A stretch of 64,000 nt of DNA from Pseudaeromonas sharmana (lineage in GTDB: Bacteria > Pseudomonadota > Gammaproteobacteria > Enterobacterales > Aeromonadaceae): assembly GCF_042649925.1 (NCBI RefSeq), contig NZ_JBHSAF010000014.1, forward strand, positions 186,001 to 250,000. Direction: 5' to 3'. The notes beneath the pieces were generated by a model. That model was not told the DNA's origin. It saw only the letters and a program-made list of their open reading frames with translations, and made no database searches. Of this stretch, positions 24,613 through 34,047 are shown one piece after another (the first letter of the stretch is position 1; each line of letters starts with the position of its first letter). The position numbers and the translations under genes were made by a program.

Positions 24613-25605
24613 ATGATGAAAATTGCGATGTTTAGTGCCAAAAACTATGACCGTGATCATTTTGAGTTGGCGAACCAGGCCTTCAATTACGACATCGACT
24701 ATTTCGACGTGCGCCTGGATGCCAAGACCAGTCGTCTGGCCCATGATCACGACGTGGTCTGTGCATTTGTTAATGATGATTTGAGCCGCGAGGTGCTGGT
24801 TTCTCTGGCGAAAAATGGTACCCGTCTGCTCGCCATGCGCTGTGCCGGCTATAACAACATCGATCTGGCGGCCGCCAAGGAACTGGGCCTGACGATTTTG
24901 CGGGTGCCAGCATATTCTCCTGAAGCCACGGCAGAACATGCCGTCGGCATGATGCTGACACTCAATCGCCATATCCATAAGGCTTACCAGCGGACCCGGG
25001 ATGCGAACTTTTCACTGGATGGTCTGGTGGGATTCAACATGCATGGTCGTACCGCCGGGGTGATCGGGACCGGTAAAATCGGTCTGGCCACCTTGCGGAT
25101 CCTCAATGGCTTCGGCATGCGACTGTTGGTCAATGATCCGTATCCAAATCCCGTCGCCATTGAACTGGGCGCGGAGTATGTCGACCTGGATACCCTGTTC
25201 CGTGAATCGGACGTGATTAGCCTGCACTGTCCGCTGTTCAAGGAGAATTATCATCTGCTTGATGCAGACGCTTTCGCCAAAATGAAAGATGGCGTCATGA
25301 TCATCAATACCAGTCGCGGGGCACTGCTGGATTCGGTGGCGGCCATTGAGGCATTGAAACAGCGTCGTATCGGTGCGCTGGGGTTGGATGTCTACGAAGA
25401 AGAGCAGGAGCTGTTCTTTGAAGACAAGTCCAATGAAGTGATTACCGACGATGTGTTTCGCCGTCTGTCAGCCTGTCATAACGTGTTGTTTACCGGCCAT
25501 CAGGCCTTCTTGACCCGCGACGCACTGCTGGCCATTGCCGAGACTACGCTCGATAACATCAAGACGTTTGCCGCGGGTGGACGCAACGGCAACGAGATTG
25601 AATAA
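24613..25605 (+). CDS. ldhA: D-lactate dehydrogenase (fermentative)
   Basis: A 330-residue NAD-dependent D-2-hydroxyacid dehydrogenase, length as in E. coli LdhA (329). It reduces pyruvate to D-lactate in fermentation. Motifs: the Rossmann fingerprint GVIGTGKIG, the catalytic Arg region CAGYNNIDL, the Glu region INTSRGALLDS, and the catalytic His in VLFTGHQAFLT. GGGAGG lies 5 bp before the first of two adjacent ATGs. A strong terminator follows, so it is monocistronic. Confidence 0.94.
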   Translation: MMKIAMFSAKNYDRDHFELANQAFNYDIDYFDVRLDAKTSRLAHDHDVVCAFVNDDLSREVLVSLAKNGTRLLAMRCAGYNNIDLAAAKELGLTILRVPAYSPEATAEHAVGMMLTLNRHIHKAYQRTRDANFSLDGLVGFNMHGRTAGVIGTGKIGLATLRILNGFGMRLLVNDPYPNPVAIELGAEYVDLDTLFRESDVISLHCPLFKENYHLLDADAFAKMKDGVMIINTSRGALLDSVAAIEALKQRRIGALGLDVYEEEQELFFEDKSNEVITDDVFRRLSACHNVLFTGHQAFLTRDALLAIAETTLDNIKTFAAGGRNGNEIE

Positions 25606-25610
25606 TTGGG

Positions 25611-25653
25611 TCGCGCCCCTGGCTGTCGGTCAGGGCGCGATATGCTTTTTTTT
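25611..25653 (+). terminator. Rho-independent terminator of ldhA
   Basis: TCGCGCCC-CTG pairs with CAG-GGCGCGA, followed a few bases later by a run of nine T. Confidence 0.85.
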
Positions 25654-26098
25654 TACTCCTTGCCGTTATGCGGTGACATCTGCGCTCTGTTTCGCCAGCC
25701 TGAAGATCCAGTCCAATTTATATTGCCTCGTTGAGCGTCAGTCGCGGTATGTGTATCCAAGAAGCTGCAAACCTGGGCTGTTAAGTTCGTGCAGGGGCCC
25801 TGTACCAGCTAAGGGCTGCCGGCGATTAGCTCAACGCGCATCAAAGTCCAGGCCCACGGCCCACGGTAAAGTGCGTTTTAGCGTTCCGTTGCTGAGGATC
25901 CCGATCGGGGTAATGGCATTGATCTCCGTGCCTGGCGTGGCAGAGCGCTAATCGGGCAGACACAGACCCGTGGCGCTGGTGCTATGTCTGCACCACGGAG
26001 GACGTTTCTTGTTCTAGGCTGTAGGTGACGCCATCGTTACAGCATCGCAAATACCTGTCGTGATGGCGCGTTTTGTGACACCACCTAGGAGCCCTACC
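25654..26098. other. Gene-free stretch between ldhA and the small lipoprotein
   Basis: 445 bp with no credible reading frame. Only the last part should hold the promoter of the lipoprotein gene. I see no tRNA, terminator or repeat in it. Confidence 0.5.
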
Positions 26099-26320
26099 AT
26101 GAAACGTTTTTTAACTGTTGTGTCTGTCACTGTGTTATGTCTGATTGGCCTCGCTGCCTGCAGTTCCCAATACATTATCAGCACCAAGGATGGGCGCATG
26201 TTGACGACAGAGAGCAAGCCAAAGCTGGATGATAGTACCGGTATGTATATTTACGATGATGCAGATGGTCGTGAAACCATGATCAAAAAAGAGGATGTGG
26301 TGCAGATTCTCGAACGCTAG
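26099..26320 (+). CDS. Small YgdI/YgdR-type lipoprotein
   Basis: A 73-residue lipoprotein. The signal peptide ends with the lipobox LAAC, and the mature part SSQYIISTKDGRMLTTESKPKL is the pattern of the DUF903 (YgdI/YgdR) family, a small SH3-like domain of unknown role in the cell envelope. The ATG at 26099 begins the signal sequence MKRFLTVVSVTVLCL; an in-frame ATG at 26060 is too far upstream and disrupts the signal peptide. Confidence 0.88.
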   Translation: MKRFLTVVSVTVLCLIGLAACSSQYIISTKDGRMLTTESKPKLDDSTGMYIYDDADGRETMIKKEDVVQILER

Positions 26321-26374
26321 ATGTGCCAATTCCGCATGCGTTTTGTTGTCCCGCTATGATAGATATGACGAGAA

Positions 26375-26401
26375 TAGGCCACCTGCTGCACAGGTGGCCT
26401 A
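26375..26401. terminator. Hairpin between convergent lipoprotein and receptor genes
   Basis: TAGGCCACCTG / CAGGTGGCCTA, a perfect 11-bp stem with a 5-nt loop. It has no U-run on either strand, but its position between convergent genes suggests a bidirectional 3' end. Confidence 0.5.
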
Positions 26402-26436
26402 CATGTGTTACGGCATAGACTCAGCCTGGTCGGCTA

Positions 26437-28908
26437 TTAATAGACATAGTTGACACCCAGCCAGATTGAGCGTCCGAGGCGGTAACTGGCCGCACTGTTG
26501 CTGGCACTATGCGGGGTCGAATTGAACAGGTTTGTGATGCGCAATTCGGTAGCGGCTTTTTGGTTTTGCCACTGGAAGAACTGGTAGCGGGTATTGACGT
26601 TCATGGTGGTGAACGACTTGATCTTGATGGTGTCGTAGACATCGTAGCTGTCGCCATCAATATCGATGTTATCGCCTGAGTCGCCCAAATACTCGTAGCT
26701 GCCACGGTACTGGACACTGGCGTTGGTCATCCAGCGCTGAGTCCAGCGGGCGGTCCAGCCAACCGCTGCACGTAGCGGTGCCGCGAAGTTGCTGCGATCA
26801 TTGAGATCATACAGCTCGTTCATGTCGATGACCCGTCCGTTGTAGTAGACCTGTGACTGGGGATCCGTGTAATCAAAATAGGTAGATCCCTTGCCGTAAG
26901 ACTTGGTTTCCGACCAGGTCACATTGGCATTAAAGCTATGTTGCGTGATCTGGCCATCCCACTCCAACGCCAATCCCTTGTAATCACTCTTGCCATCGTT
27001 GGTCATGCTGTAGAGTGTGGTGCTAAGGGTCTTTCCGGTGTCGGAGTTAAACTCTTCGCTCGTCTTGCTGGTACTAGCGAAGCTATCGCGGTTAAAACGA
27101 TAGATACTCTTGATACGAAAATGCCCATCCAGCGGTGCCGGGAATGTCAAGGCGGCGGTCAGCTCATCGCTGTACGGGGTTTTCAGCTCGCCTTGCCCAT
27201 AATCTGTTGCCCGGACGTGAGAGAGCAGACTCCAGTCACCGATCTCGCCGGTACTGGTGTTGACACTGCGACGATATGTGTAGTTGTCCGGATATTGGGA
27301 ACGGATGGCATAGCCGACCATATTGGCCGCGTAGTAACGGTTGGCGCCCAAGGTCAGGAAGGTATCATCGAAAAACTCCCAATTGGCGGTCAGGCGTGGT
27401 GCCAGATTGTAGTTATCCAGGAAGTCATCGTGACTCAGGCGTGCACCGGTGCGGAATTCCCAGTGCCCGACCGAACGCAGATATTCCAGCCACAGCGCCT
27501 GGCTGAACAGATCGACTTCAGCATCATAGGCCTGGTAATAGCTGTATTGACTCAAGGCGACGTCTTCACGACATGCGCTATCGTCGATAGCACATTGCGC
27601 GTCCACACCCGTTGCCATGACTTTTCCCGACGAGTAGTAGTAGTTATCTTCTGGCCGCTGTTTGCGAGCCTCGGTATAACGCAGCTCGCCGCCAAGGCTC
27701 AGATTGCCGCCACCGACGGGCTGGTTGACGGTGAACTGGTAAACGCTGTCTTTCTGCGTCTGGTTCAGATCGCCAAATCCGCCCTCCATGCAATTACCGT
27801 CGCTGCACCAGTCAATCGACTCTGCTTTCGAAGGCCAGGCATAACGATCGCCATCCCAATCGCGACTGGTATCGGAGACTTGGTACGAAACCTTGTGCTG
27901 CCAACTCCGCTCGCCGGAAATGCCATTTAACGCCAGATACGATGAGAGCCCGTCAGTGTGATTGGTGTTCAGGCTGTTAATGCTGTTATCCGGCTGTTTT
28001 TCACTACGGTAGGGGCTGTAGATTAGCTGTCCCTCCAGGCTGAGATCCGGATTGTATTCATACAACGCCTTGAACAAGACGTTATTGGCTTTGTCGCCGG
28101 TTTCGTAGCGCGTGCCACCGTAGGCTTCATCCATATTGTATTTCACCGCAGATTCAGACTGACTGATGGCGGCGAGAACAAACAGCTTGTCGCTCAGTGG
28201 CGTGTCGACCGCGACAGAGGTCTGGTACTTGGAGAAGTCAGGCTCGCTCCTGGTCAGTTCGCCGTTACCGGACTTGCGGTAACTGACCATGCTGTCGTTT
28301 TGAAAGCCGGCGGTTGCCGAGACACCAAATTTGCGTGCCGGTTGGCGCAACTGGATGTCGACAACCCCACCGGTGAAATCACCGTGGCGTGCCGAGACGT
28401 TTGAGTCGATGACTTCCATGCTGCCGATCAGCGTCGGATCGACATATAGCGTCTGGCTTGTTTGACCACTGACCTCGTTGAAGTCATTGGCGTTCTGGGT
28501 TGAGACATCCATGATCGAGGTGGCACTGACACCATCAATCAGCACACTGTTGTCGTAGTAGTTACCACCTGAAATAGAAAAATCCGACGGGCGTAGCGAC
28601 TGCAGATCTTCGGCTTCAGCAGATTGCCGTTCGGTATCCATTTGCACAAACGGCAGCGGCTGCAACAAGCTGGTGGTGTCTGTTCCCCCTTCGCGGGATG
28701 CGCTAATGGTGTCACCCACGACGACGCTGCGGCCGCTGTCAAGCGGGTCAAAACTCTCGTAATTGCTGGGGGGGGCCGAGCTGGTCGTGCCTTCGGCACC
28801 ACTGGTTGCAATTTCCATGGCACCGAGGTCGACCAGCTTCTCCTCCGCGTGGGCACTTATCAGGCTGCAGCCCAGGCAGCCGACGATCACAGTACGTTTA
28901 ATAACCAT
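26437..28908 (-). CDS. TonB-dependent outer-membrane receptor
   Basis: An 823-residue receptor with a short signal peptide (ending SAHA-EE), a plug domain at about residues 50-190 (LLQPLPFVQMDTERQSAEAE, NSVLIDGVSATSIMD, SARHGDFTGGVVDIQL) and a 22-strand-type barrel ending in an aromatic residue (IWLGVNYVY). A canonical TonB box is not obvious. The plug carries the DGVS and GGVVD patterns common to receptors for peptides and larger cargo. It diverges from an M16 protease, an SbmA-like transporter and a TonB gene. That context is like FusA/YddB rather than a siderophore locus, so the cargo may be an iron protein or peptide (inference). A Fur-like box lies in the shared promoter region. Confidence 0.9.
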   Translation of the reverse strand: MVIKRTVIVGCLGCSLISAHAEEKLVDLGAMEIATSGAEGTTSSAPPSNYESFDPLDSGRSVVVGDTISASREGGTDTTSLLQPLPFVQMDTERQSAEAEDLQSLRPSDFSISGGNYYDNSVLIDGVSATSIMDVSTQNANDFNEVSGQTSQTLYVDPTLIGSMEVIDSNVSARHGDFTGGVVDIQLRQPARKFGVSATAGFQNDSMVSYRKSGNGELTRSEPDFSKYQTSVAVDTPLSDKLFVLAAISQSESAVKYNMDEAYGGTRYETGDKANNVLFKALYEYNPDLSLEGQLIYSPYRSEKQPDNSINSLNTNHTDGLSSYLALNGISGERSWQHKVSYQVSDTSRDWDGDRYAWPSKAESIDWCSDGNCMEGGFGDLNQTQKDSVYQFTVNQPVGGGNLSLGGELRYTEARKQRPEDNYYYSSGKVMATGVDAQCAIDDSACREDVALSQYSYYQAYDAEVDLFSQALWLEYLRSVGHWEFRTGARLSHDDFLDNYNLAPRLTANWEFFDDTFLTLGANRYYAANMVGYAIRSQYPDNYTYRRSVNTSTGEIGDWSLLSHVRATDYGQGELKTPYSDELTAALTFPAPLDGHFRIKSIYRFNRDSFASTSKTSEEFNSDTGKTLSTTLYSMTNDGKSDYKGLALEWDGQITQHSFNANVTWSETKSYGKGSTYFDYTDPQSQVYYNGRVIDMNELYDLNDRSNFAAPLRAAVGWTARWTQRWMTNASVQYRGSYEYLGDSGDNIDIDGDSYDVYDTIKIKSFTTMNVNTRYQFFQWQNQKAATELRITNLFNSTPHSASNSAASYRLGRSIWLGVNYVY

Positions 28909-29026
28909 CCCTTGTTACACCTCACAACAGAATAATATTCCAAATGGGTACAGCTCTCAGCTGGCGAATGCGAAATTCACCGAAGGCACAAGGCAAGCCA
29001 ATACGGTTTAGCTGGGAAAGGTTGTG

Positions 29027-29057
29027 GATAATATTGTAAATGCGAGTTATTATCAAC
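29027..29057. promoter_or_regulatory. Fur-like operator between receptor and protease genes
   Basis: AATGCGAGTTATTATCAAC at 29039-29057 matches 12 of the 16 fixed positions of the Fur box AATGANAATNATTNTCATT. It overlaps a wider dyad with GATAAT at its left end (29027) and ATTATC at its right end. It lies 50-80 bp before the protease start and could control both divergent units. Confidence 0.5.
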
Positions 29058-29104
29058 GGCAGTTGAGTTAACAATCTAGAAGAAAAAACTAAGCACGAAT
29101 TCAA

Positions 29105-31915
29105 ATGAAGATGTTTATAACCAGCGTGACCTCGCGTGTTTTCTCGTTATGTATTGTATTGGTGTCGTATTCGTTCGGATCGATGGTCGTGGCTGCAGAG
29201 GGCGAACAAGAGGCTGCGGCCTGGACATCGCAGCTGATGCAGGGCCGGCTGGCGAATGGTCTGCACTATGTGGTGTATCCCAGCACAAAAACCGATGAAC
29301 CGTTCAATCTGCGCTTAATCGTGCAGGCCGGCGCCATTGATGAGCCCGAGGCTGCCGGTATCGCTCATGCCGTGGAGCATATGGTGTTTCGCGAAACCGC
29401 CGGCCATCCGGAGACCATACATCGCTACCTGGCGCGCTTGGGGTGGAAGACCGGCCTGCAGGTCAATGCTGTCACTGGGCTGGCGCAGACCCAATACATG
29501 ATTCGCACTCGGCCGCGGGATGCCCTCGACCTGGATGGCGCCATGGCACTGATCAGCCAATTGGCCTTTCACGCCCAGTTTAATGAGCGCAGCTGGCAAC
29601 AAGAGCGTCAGATCATCGTTGAAGAGATGCGACAGCAAGTGGGTGTCGCGGCCCGTATCAACGAACAGAAGCGGGCGATTACCCGTCATGGCTCGCGTTA
29701 CGCCGGCCGAACCACACTCGGTGATGCCGCGCTCCTTGCCCGTCTGGAGGCGGCCGATTTACACGCCTTCTATCGTCGCCACTATCGTCCGGCAAATATG
29801 ATTCTGATTGCATCGGGCCAGGTCGATAAGGTTGCGTTTGAACGTGCGTTACAGCGCTATTTTTCTCAGCCCGATGATGCGCGCCCTACGCCACGTCCTT
29901 ATGTCGAATTGCCGCTGGCCAAACAGCTGTTTGTCGGGATGATCCAGGATGACAAGGGCACCACCAGCCGTGTTGCCATCGGCCTGCGCCAGGCACAGGC
30001 CCCGCGCAGCACACTCGAGGGTAAGCGTGCGGCCCTAGAGAATTATTTCCTGCGCAAATTTTTGCGCGAGCATGTACGGCGGCGCAGCCAGGCGTTGCCG
30101 GCCGGTATTACAAGCTGGAGCCTTAGCCTGGATGAGCCGACCCCGGCGCGACTGACGTTGGCGATGGCGGCGACCAGCGCCGACCATCAGGCAGGACTGG
30201 ACTTCTTGTTACAGCAACACGCCTACTTACGCCGCCACGGCGTGGATACCTCCTTGCTGCCAGCACTCAAGCAGCAGGCATTGCGTCAGCTGGATGCCGT
30301 GCCTGAGCAATGGGCGGGTCGCAATTATGCACAGTGGGAAGACAAGATCACCGAAGCCGTCTTGCACTCAGGCCCGATCGAAGAACCTGAGATCTACCAG
30401 CAGCGTACCCGGCAGTGGGTTGTTGCGCTGACGGCTGAGCGCCTGCAGCAGCGACTGAACAGCTTGCTCGATGCCGAGGACCAATTTGCCTATTTCCAGG
30501 TACCAGGTGGCAAAACCCTGGTGCTGCCATCCGCCGAGGCGATCCAGCTGCGGCGCGAGCAGATAGCCGCACAGCCGTTGCCGGCCTTACCCGAGTTAAG
30601 GCCTGTGGTGCAGAAGGCGGCGACGCCGCAGGTCAGCGCCCCACGACTGCCCGAGCCCAAGGGGCAGGGGGGGCGGATTATCATGAAGCGGCATGACGGT
30701 GCCTTGCCACTCATCGAGTGGCAACTGGCCAATGGCGATCGCATAGTTTGGTTACGTCGGCCAACCGCCGATGGCAAATTGTTGGTACGCCTGCAAACGG
30801 AAGGTGGCTATCTGAACCGTCGCTATAGCTCGGTCAATAGCCAGACTGCGGTGCAGATTTGGCAGCAGAGCGGCTTCTCATTTTGGTCGCCAGAGAAAAA
30901 CGCAGCTTATCGCGCATCGGTGTCACAACCGCACTGGACCTGGGATCTGCAGGCCGGACGGCTGGATCTGGCGGCCCGCGTTGCACCGGCACAGCTTGGT
31001 GCCTTGTTTGGCGAGTATGTGCACAGCCTGACATCCGGACGCATCGCCCGCTATGTTTTGGATGAGGTCAAACCGTCACTCTTGGACCAGGCCGCGCGCC
31101 CCGCTTCGCGTGAACAGGCCGCATGGCAACAGCTGCTGTATCCGGCCAAGGGCGAGACGAGGCCGTCGGTCACCACGGATCCCCTGGTGCTGGCCCGCAT
31201 CGCGCGTGACCACCTGCGTGCACCGGCGCGCGTTTATCTGCTCGGTGAATACGAAGAGGCGGCACTGCAGTCGCTGATTCTGCGTTATCTGGCCCCTCTG
31301 TCTCGGCAACCTGCGCTGATGACGGCTCGTGAGCCCCAGCAGCCCGGCATCCGCAATCAGCACCTGAGTGTATTGGAACCGGGGCGCGCGCAAGTGCGTT
31401 TGCAGGGGGCGACGCCGATGGCGTGGACGCCTGAACGCGCCTTTGTCGTCTCTAGCCTGAATCCGCTGGCGCAGTCCGCGCTGAAGGAGGAACTCAGGCT
31501 CAAGCTCAGCGGTGTCTACAGTGTCAGTTTCGAGATGACGCTGGATCCGCAACTCAATCAAGTGGTCTCGGAGCTGAGTTTCAGTTGTGCGCCGGAACGG
31601 GCCGAGGCGTTGCTCGAAGCGGCGCAGCAGGTACTGGCCCGGCTTGGTGCAACGGTGGCCACTTATCCGGTAGCACGGCTGCAGCAGGATGTGCAGTTTG
31701 CAGAACAGCTGCGCCTGCAGGATGACAACACCTGGCTGCGACGCCTGATGCTCAGTCATGAGGCCTACGGTGATGGACGGTATTTGCAGTCGATGACGAC
31801 GTTACCCGAGCAGATTGTTGCTGCGCCGCTGAGCCGGTTGGCACAACAGATTTTTCCGCAACCGAACCGGGTATCGCTGATTCTGCAACCCGAGACCAAC
31901 GCAGTTCTGGAGTAA
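29105..31915 (+). CDS. Periplasmic M16 zinc metalloprotease (PqqL/FusC-like)
   Basis: A 936-residue protein, matching PqqL of E. coli (931) and FusC in size. An N-terminal signal peptide (hydrophobic residues of about 10-32) exports it. The inverted zinc motif is H88-A-V-E91-H92, with the third ligand expected in the VEEMRQQ helix near residue 172. Four M16 repeats follow; the second half is catalytically silent, as usual for the family. FusC cleaves imported ferredoxin in the periplasm to release iron. Here the gene diverges from a TonB receptor and is followed within a few bases by an SbmA-like transporter, so cutting of imported peptide or protein cargo is the likely job. Secreted-peptide degradation alone is the alternative. 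Confidence 0.88.
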   Translation: MKMFITSVTSRVFSLCIVLVSYSFGSMVVAAEGEQEAAAWTSQLMQGRLANGLHYVVYPSTKTDEPFNLRLIVQAGAIDEPEAAGIAHAVEHMVFRETAGHPETIHRYLARLGWKTGLQVNAVTGLAQTQYMIRTRPRDALDLDGAMALISQLAFHAQFNERSWQQERQIIVEEMRQQVGVAARINEQKRAITRHGSRYAGRTTLGDAALLARLEAADLHAFYRRHYRPANMILIASGQVDKVAFERALQRYFSQPDDARPTPRPYVELPLAKQLFVGMIQDDKGTTSRVAIGLRQAQAPRSTLEGKRAALENYFLRKFLREHVRRRSQALPAGITSWSLSLDEPTPARLTLAMAATSADHQAGLDFLLQQHAYLRRHGVDTSLLPALKQQALRQLDAVPEQWAGRNYAQWEDKITEAVLHSGPIEEPEIYQQRTRQWVVALTAERLQQRLNSLLDAEDQFAYFQVPGGKTLVLPSAEAIQLRREQIAAQPLPALPELRPVVQKAATPQVSAPRLPEPKGQGGRIIMKRHDGALPLIEWQLANGDRIVWLRRPTADGKLLVRLQTEGGYLNRRYSSVNSQTAVQIWQQSGFSFWSPEKNAAYRASVSQPHWTWDLQAGRLDLAARVAPAQLGALFGEYVHSLTSGRIARYVLDEVKPSLLDQAARPASREQAAWQQLLYPAKGETRPSVTTDPLVLARIARDHLRAPARVYLLGEYEEAALQSLILRYLAPLSRQPALMTAREPQQPGIRNQHLSVLEPGRAQVRLQGATPMAWTPERAFVVSSLNPLAQSALKEELRLKLSGVYSVSFEMTLDPQLNQVVSELSFSCAPERAEALLEAAQQVLARLGATVATYPVARLQQDVQFAEQLRLQDDNTWLRRLMLSHEAYGDGRYLQSMTTLPEQIVAAPLSRLAQQIFPQPNRVSLILQPETNAVLE

Positions 31916-31921
31916 TTCATC

Positions 31922-32944
31922 ATGTTTCACAGTTTCTTTCTTCAGCGTCGCTGGATGCACTGGTCATTGCTGGGTTCCGTACTGATACTGGCAACCACCT
32001 GGTACAAGGTGCAGCTGGATGTCGAGGTCAATAACTGGTTTGGCGACTTTTACAACCTGATCCAGAAAGCGTTGGCCACGCCGAATGCCATCAGCCAACA
32101 GGCGCTGTTCGAACAGCTTTGGCTATTTACCCGTCTATCGGTGATCTACGTGCTGGTGGCCATCGTGCTGGAGTTCTATATCCGCCACTTTGTCTTTCGC
32201 TGGCGCACCGCGATGCACGACTATTACTGTCAGCACTGGCATCTGGTGCATCACATTGAGGGGGCCTCCCAGCGGGTGCAGGAGGACACGATGCGTTTTG
32301 CCCGTATCGTTGAGGCGCTGGGTGTCTCCCTGCTGCGATCTGTCATGACGCTGATCGCGTTTCAACCGCTGCTCTGGGGATTGAGCCGCCACGTCAGTCA
32401 GGTACCGCTGTTTGGCGACGTTCCCCATGTCCTGATCTACGCGGCCGTGATCTCGGCGCTGGCGGGCACAGTCTTGCTGGCGCTGGTCGGCATCAAGTTA
32501 CCCGGGCTGGAATTTAACAATCAAAAAGCAGAAGCCGCGCTGCGCAAGGAGCTGGTACTGGGGGAGGATGACAGCCAGCGCGCGACACCGCCTAGCCTGC
32601 GCCAACTGTTTAGCCAGGTACGTCGTAACTACCTGCAGATGTACCGTCACTATCTCTATTTCGATCTGGCCAAATGGTCTTATCTGCAATTCTCGGCGAT
32701 TCTGCCCTATGTCATCCTGGTGCCGACGATTGTCAGCGGTACCATTACGTTGGGTATCCTGCAGCAGATACAGCGCGCGTTTGGCAAGGTCGTCGGCTCA
32801 CTGCAGTTTCTCGTCAACAGCTGGTCGACGATTGTCGAGCTGATCTCGGTGTACAAGCGCTTGCACGCTTTTGAGTGTCTGATCCGGCAAGCACGTGATG
32901 AACAGGATGGCGAGGCCGGTCAACTGAGCGAGGAAGCGTCCTGA
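31922..32944 (+). CDS. SbmA/BacA-family peptide transporter, inner membrane
   Basis: A 340-residue proton-driven peptide importer of the SbmA/BacA family. The pattern FFLQRRWMHWSLLGSVLI, WYKVQLDVEVNNWFGDFYNLIQKAL and FRWRTAMHDYYCQHW is typical, as is the basic VRRNYLQMYRHYLYFDL helix. It has no ATP-binding domain, unlike YddA or FusD. It is shorter than E. coli SbmA (406), mostly in the N-terminal part and loops. It starts 6 bp after the protease stop, so they are cotranscribed. Likely role: taking protease products, or the intact peptide, from the periplasm into the cytoplasm. Confidence 0.85.
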   Translation: MFHSFFLQRRWMHWSLLGSVLILATTWYKVQLDVEVNNWFGDFYNLIQKALATPNAISQQALFEQLWLFTRLSVIYVLVAIVLEFYIRHFVFRWRTAMHDYYCQHWHLVHHIEGASQRVQEDTMRFARIVEALGVSLLRSVMTLIAFQPLLWGLSRHVSQVPLFGDVPHVLIYAAVISALAGTVLLALVGIKLPGLEFNNQKAEAALRKELVLGEDDSQRATPPSLRQLFSQVRRNYLQMYRHYLYFDLAKWSYLQFSAILPYVILVPTIVSGTITLGILQQIQRAFGKVVGSLQFLVNSWSTIVELISVYKRLHAFECLIRQARDEQDGEAGQLSEEAS

Positions 32945-33023
32945 TGTGCAATGTGGCCACCTGTCTGCGCCTGGGTGTCCGGAGCCAGCTGCTTCCTGAA
33001 CGAATAGTGCGCGGTGGGCAGTC

Positions 33024-33770
33024 ATGAGCCCACGTCTGTTGCAGCGCGGCCTGTTAGGCTCGCTGCTGTTACATGTCGCGGTACTGGCTGGGTTCGTCTG
33101 GTCTTCTTCGCCGGTTGTGCCGTTGGCGGCAGAGCCGAGTCGGGTCATCAGCTTTGGCTTTGTCGCGGCCCGGGCCGGAACGCAACAACCCAGTGTCGCT
33201 GCCGCTCAGCCGCAACCCCGGCGGCTGGAAACCACCAGCGCCCCTGTTATCGCCGCAGCGCGCAACAGCCCGTCGCGCGTTAAGGCTAAACCTAACGTCA
33301 AACCGCAACCTGTCATCAGGCGCGAGCGTGCCGAGCCTACCGCCAGCGTCAAACCACGACCCCAACCCACGGCCCGACCGGCGGTTGCCAGCCAGGCCGG
33401 GGATCAGGGAGCGCAGGGCTCACGCCGCAGCGAGCAAAAATTGCGTGAAACGGGCATGCAGCAACAGTCGTTCGCCGCCGCACCGGACAGTAGCGCATAT
33501 GATCTGCTGGTACGCCAGCACCTGCTGGCGCGCAAGCAGACTCCGCGTTTGCTAGGGCGTCAGGGCAGCGGCAGCGTGATTGTCGAATTTGTCATCGACA
33601 GACAAGGGCGTCTGGTCAGACAGCTGATGGGCAAGACATCGGGGATCCGCGAGTTTGACCATGCCGCGCGGACGCTCGTCAGCAACGCGGCGCCATATCC
33701 CAGTGCGCCCGCCGATCACTCGTGGCAAGAACGGCGCTATCGCATCGAAATCCAGTACCAGAGTCGCTGA
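33024..33770 (+). CDS. Dedicated TonB-like energy-transducing protein
   Basis: A 248-residue protein with one N-terminal TM helix (LLGSLLLHVAVLAGFVW), a Pro/Arg/Lys/Gln-rich periplasmic linker at about residues 50-155, and a TonB C-terminal domain (YDLLVRQHLLARKQTPRL, GSVIVEFVIDRQGRL, FDHAARTLVSNAAPYPSAP). FusB is the comparable partner in Fus systems. No exbB or exbD genes lie nearby, so it must borrow the housekeeping pair. Last gene of the protease-transporter unit. Confidence 0.85.
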   Translation: MSPRLLQRGLLGSLLLHVAVLAGFVWSSSPVVPLAAEPSRVISFGFVAARAGTQQPSVAAAQPQPRRLETTSAPVIAAARNSPSRVKAKPNVKPQPVIRRERAEPTASVKPRPQPTARPAVASQAGDQGAQGSRRSEQKLRETGMQQQSFAAAPDSSAYDLLVRQHLLARKQTPRLLGRQGSGSVIVEFVIDRQGRLVRQLMGKTSGIREFDHAARTLVSNAAPYPSAPADHSWQERRYRIEIQYQSR

Positions 33771-34047
33771 GTGCGAGTGGACAAGAGCAAAAATGAGCAC
33801 TCCAGTGGCTTGTAACCGGATTTTGTGAGGCGAAGAGGCGGCTTTTTTCGCCCTGACGACATCGACGTGTTGCCGAAGGCGCGATGACCAGTACCGCCGC
33901 ATCGCATCGCGGCGAGCTACTGGTACAGGCTCCATGTGCTCTGCCTTGCCTGATGTCACCCGCATTTAAACTACCGTTGCTATCCCGTTCATATATGTGG
34001 CCGCTAATCATGTTGCAATAAGCACACTAAGTCTGTGGAGAGCAAAG

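Noticed and set aside
26938..27930. 330-codon plus-strand frame inside the TonB receptor gene
   Set aside because: No domain, no SD, low-complexity Val/Ile/Gly composition; a shadow of the receptor gene.
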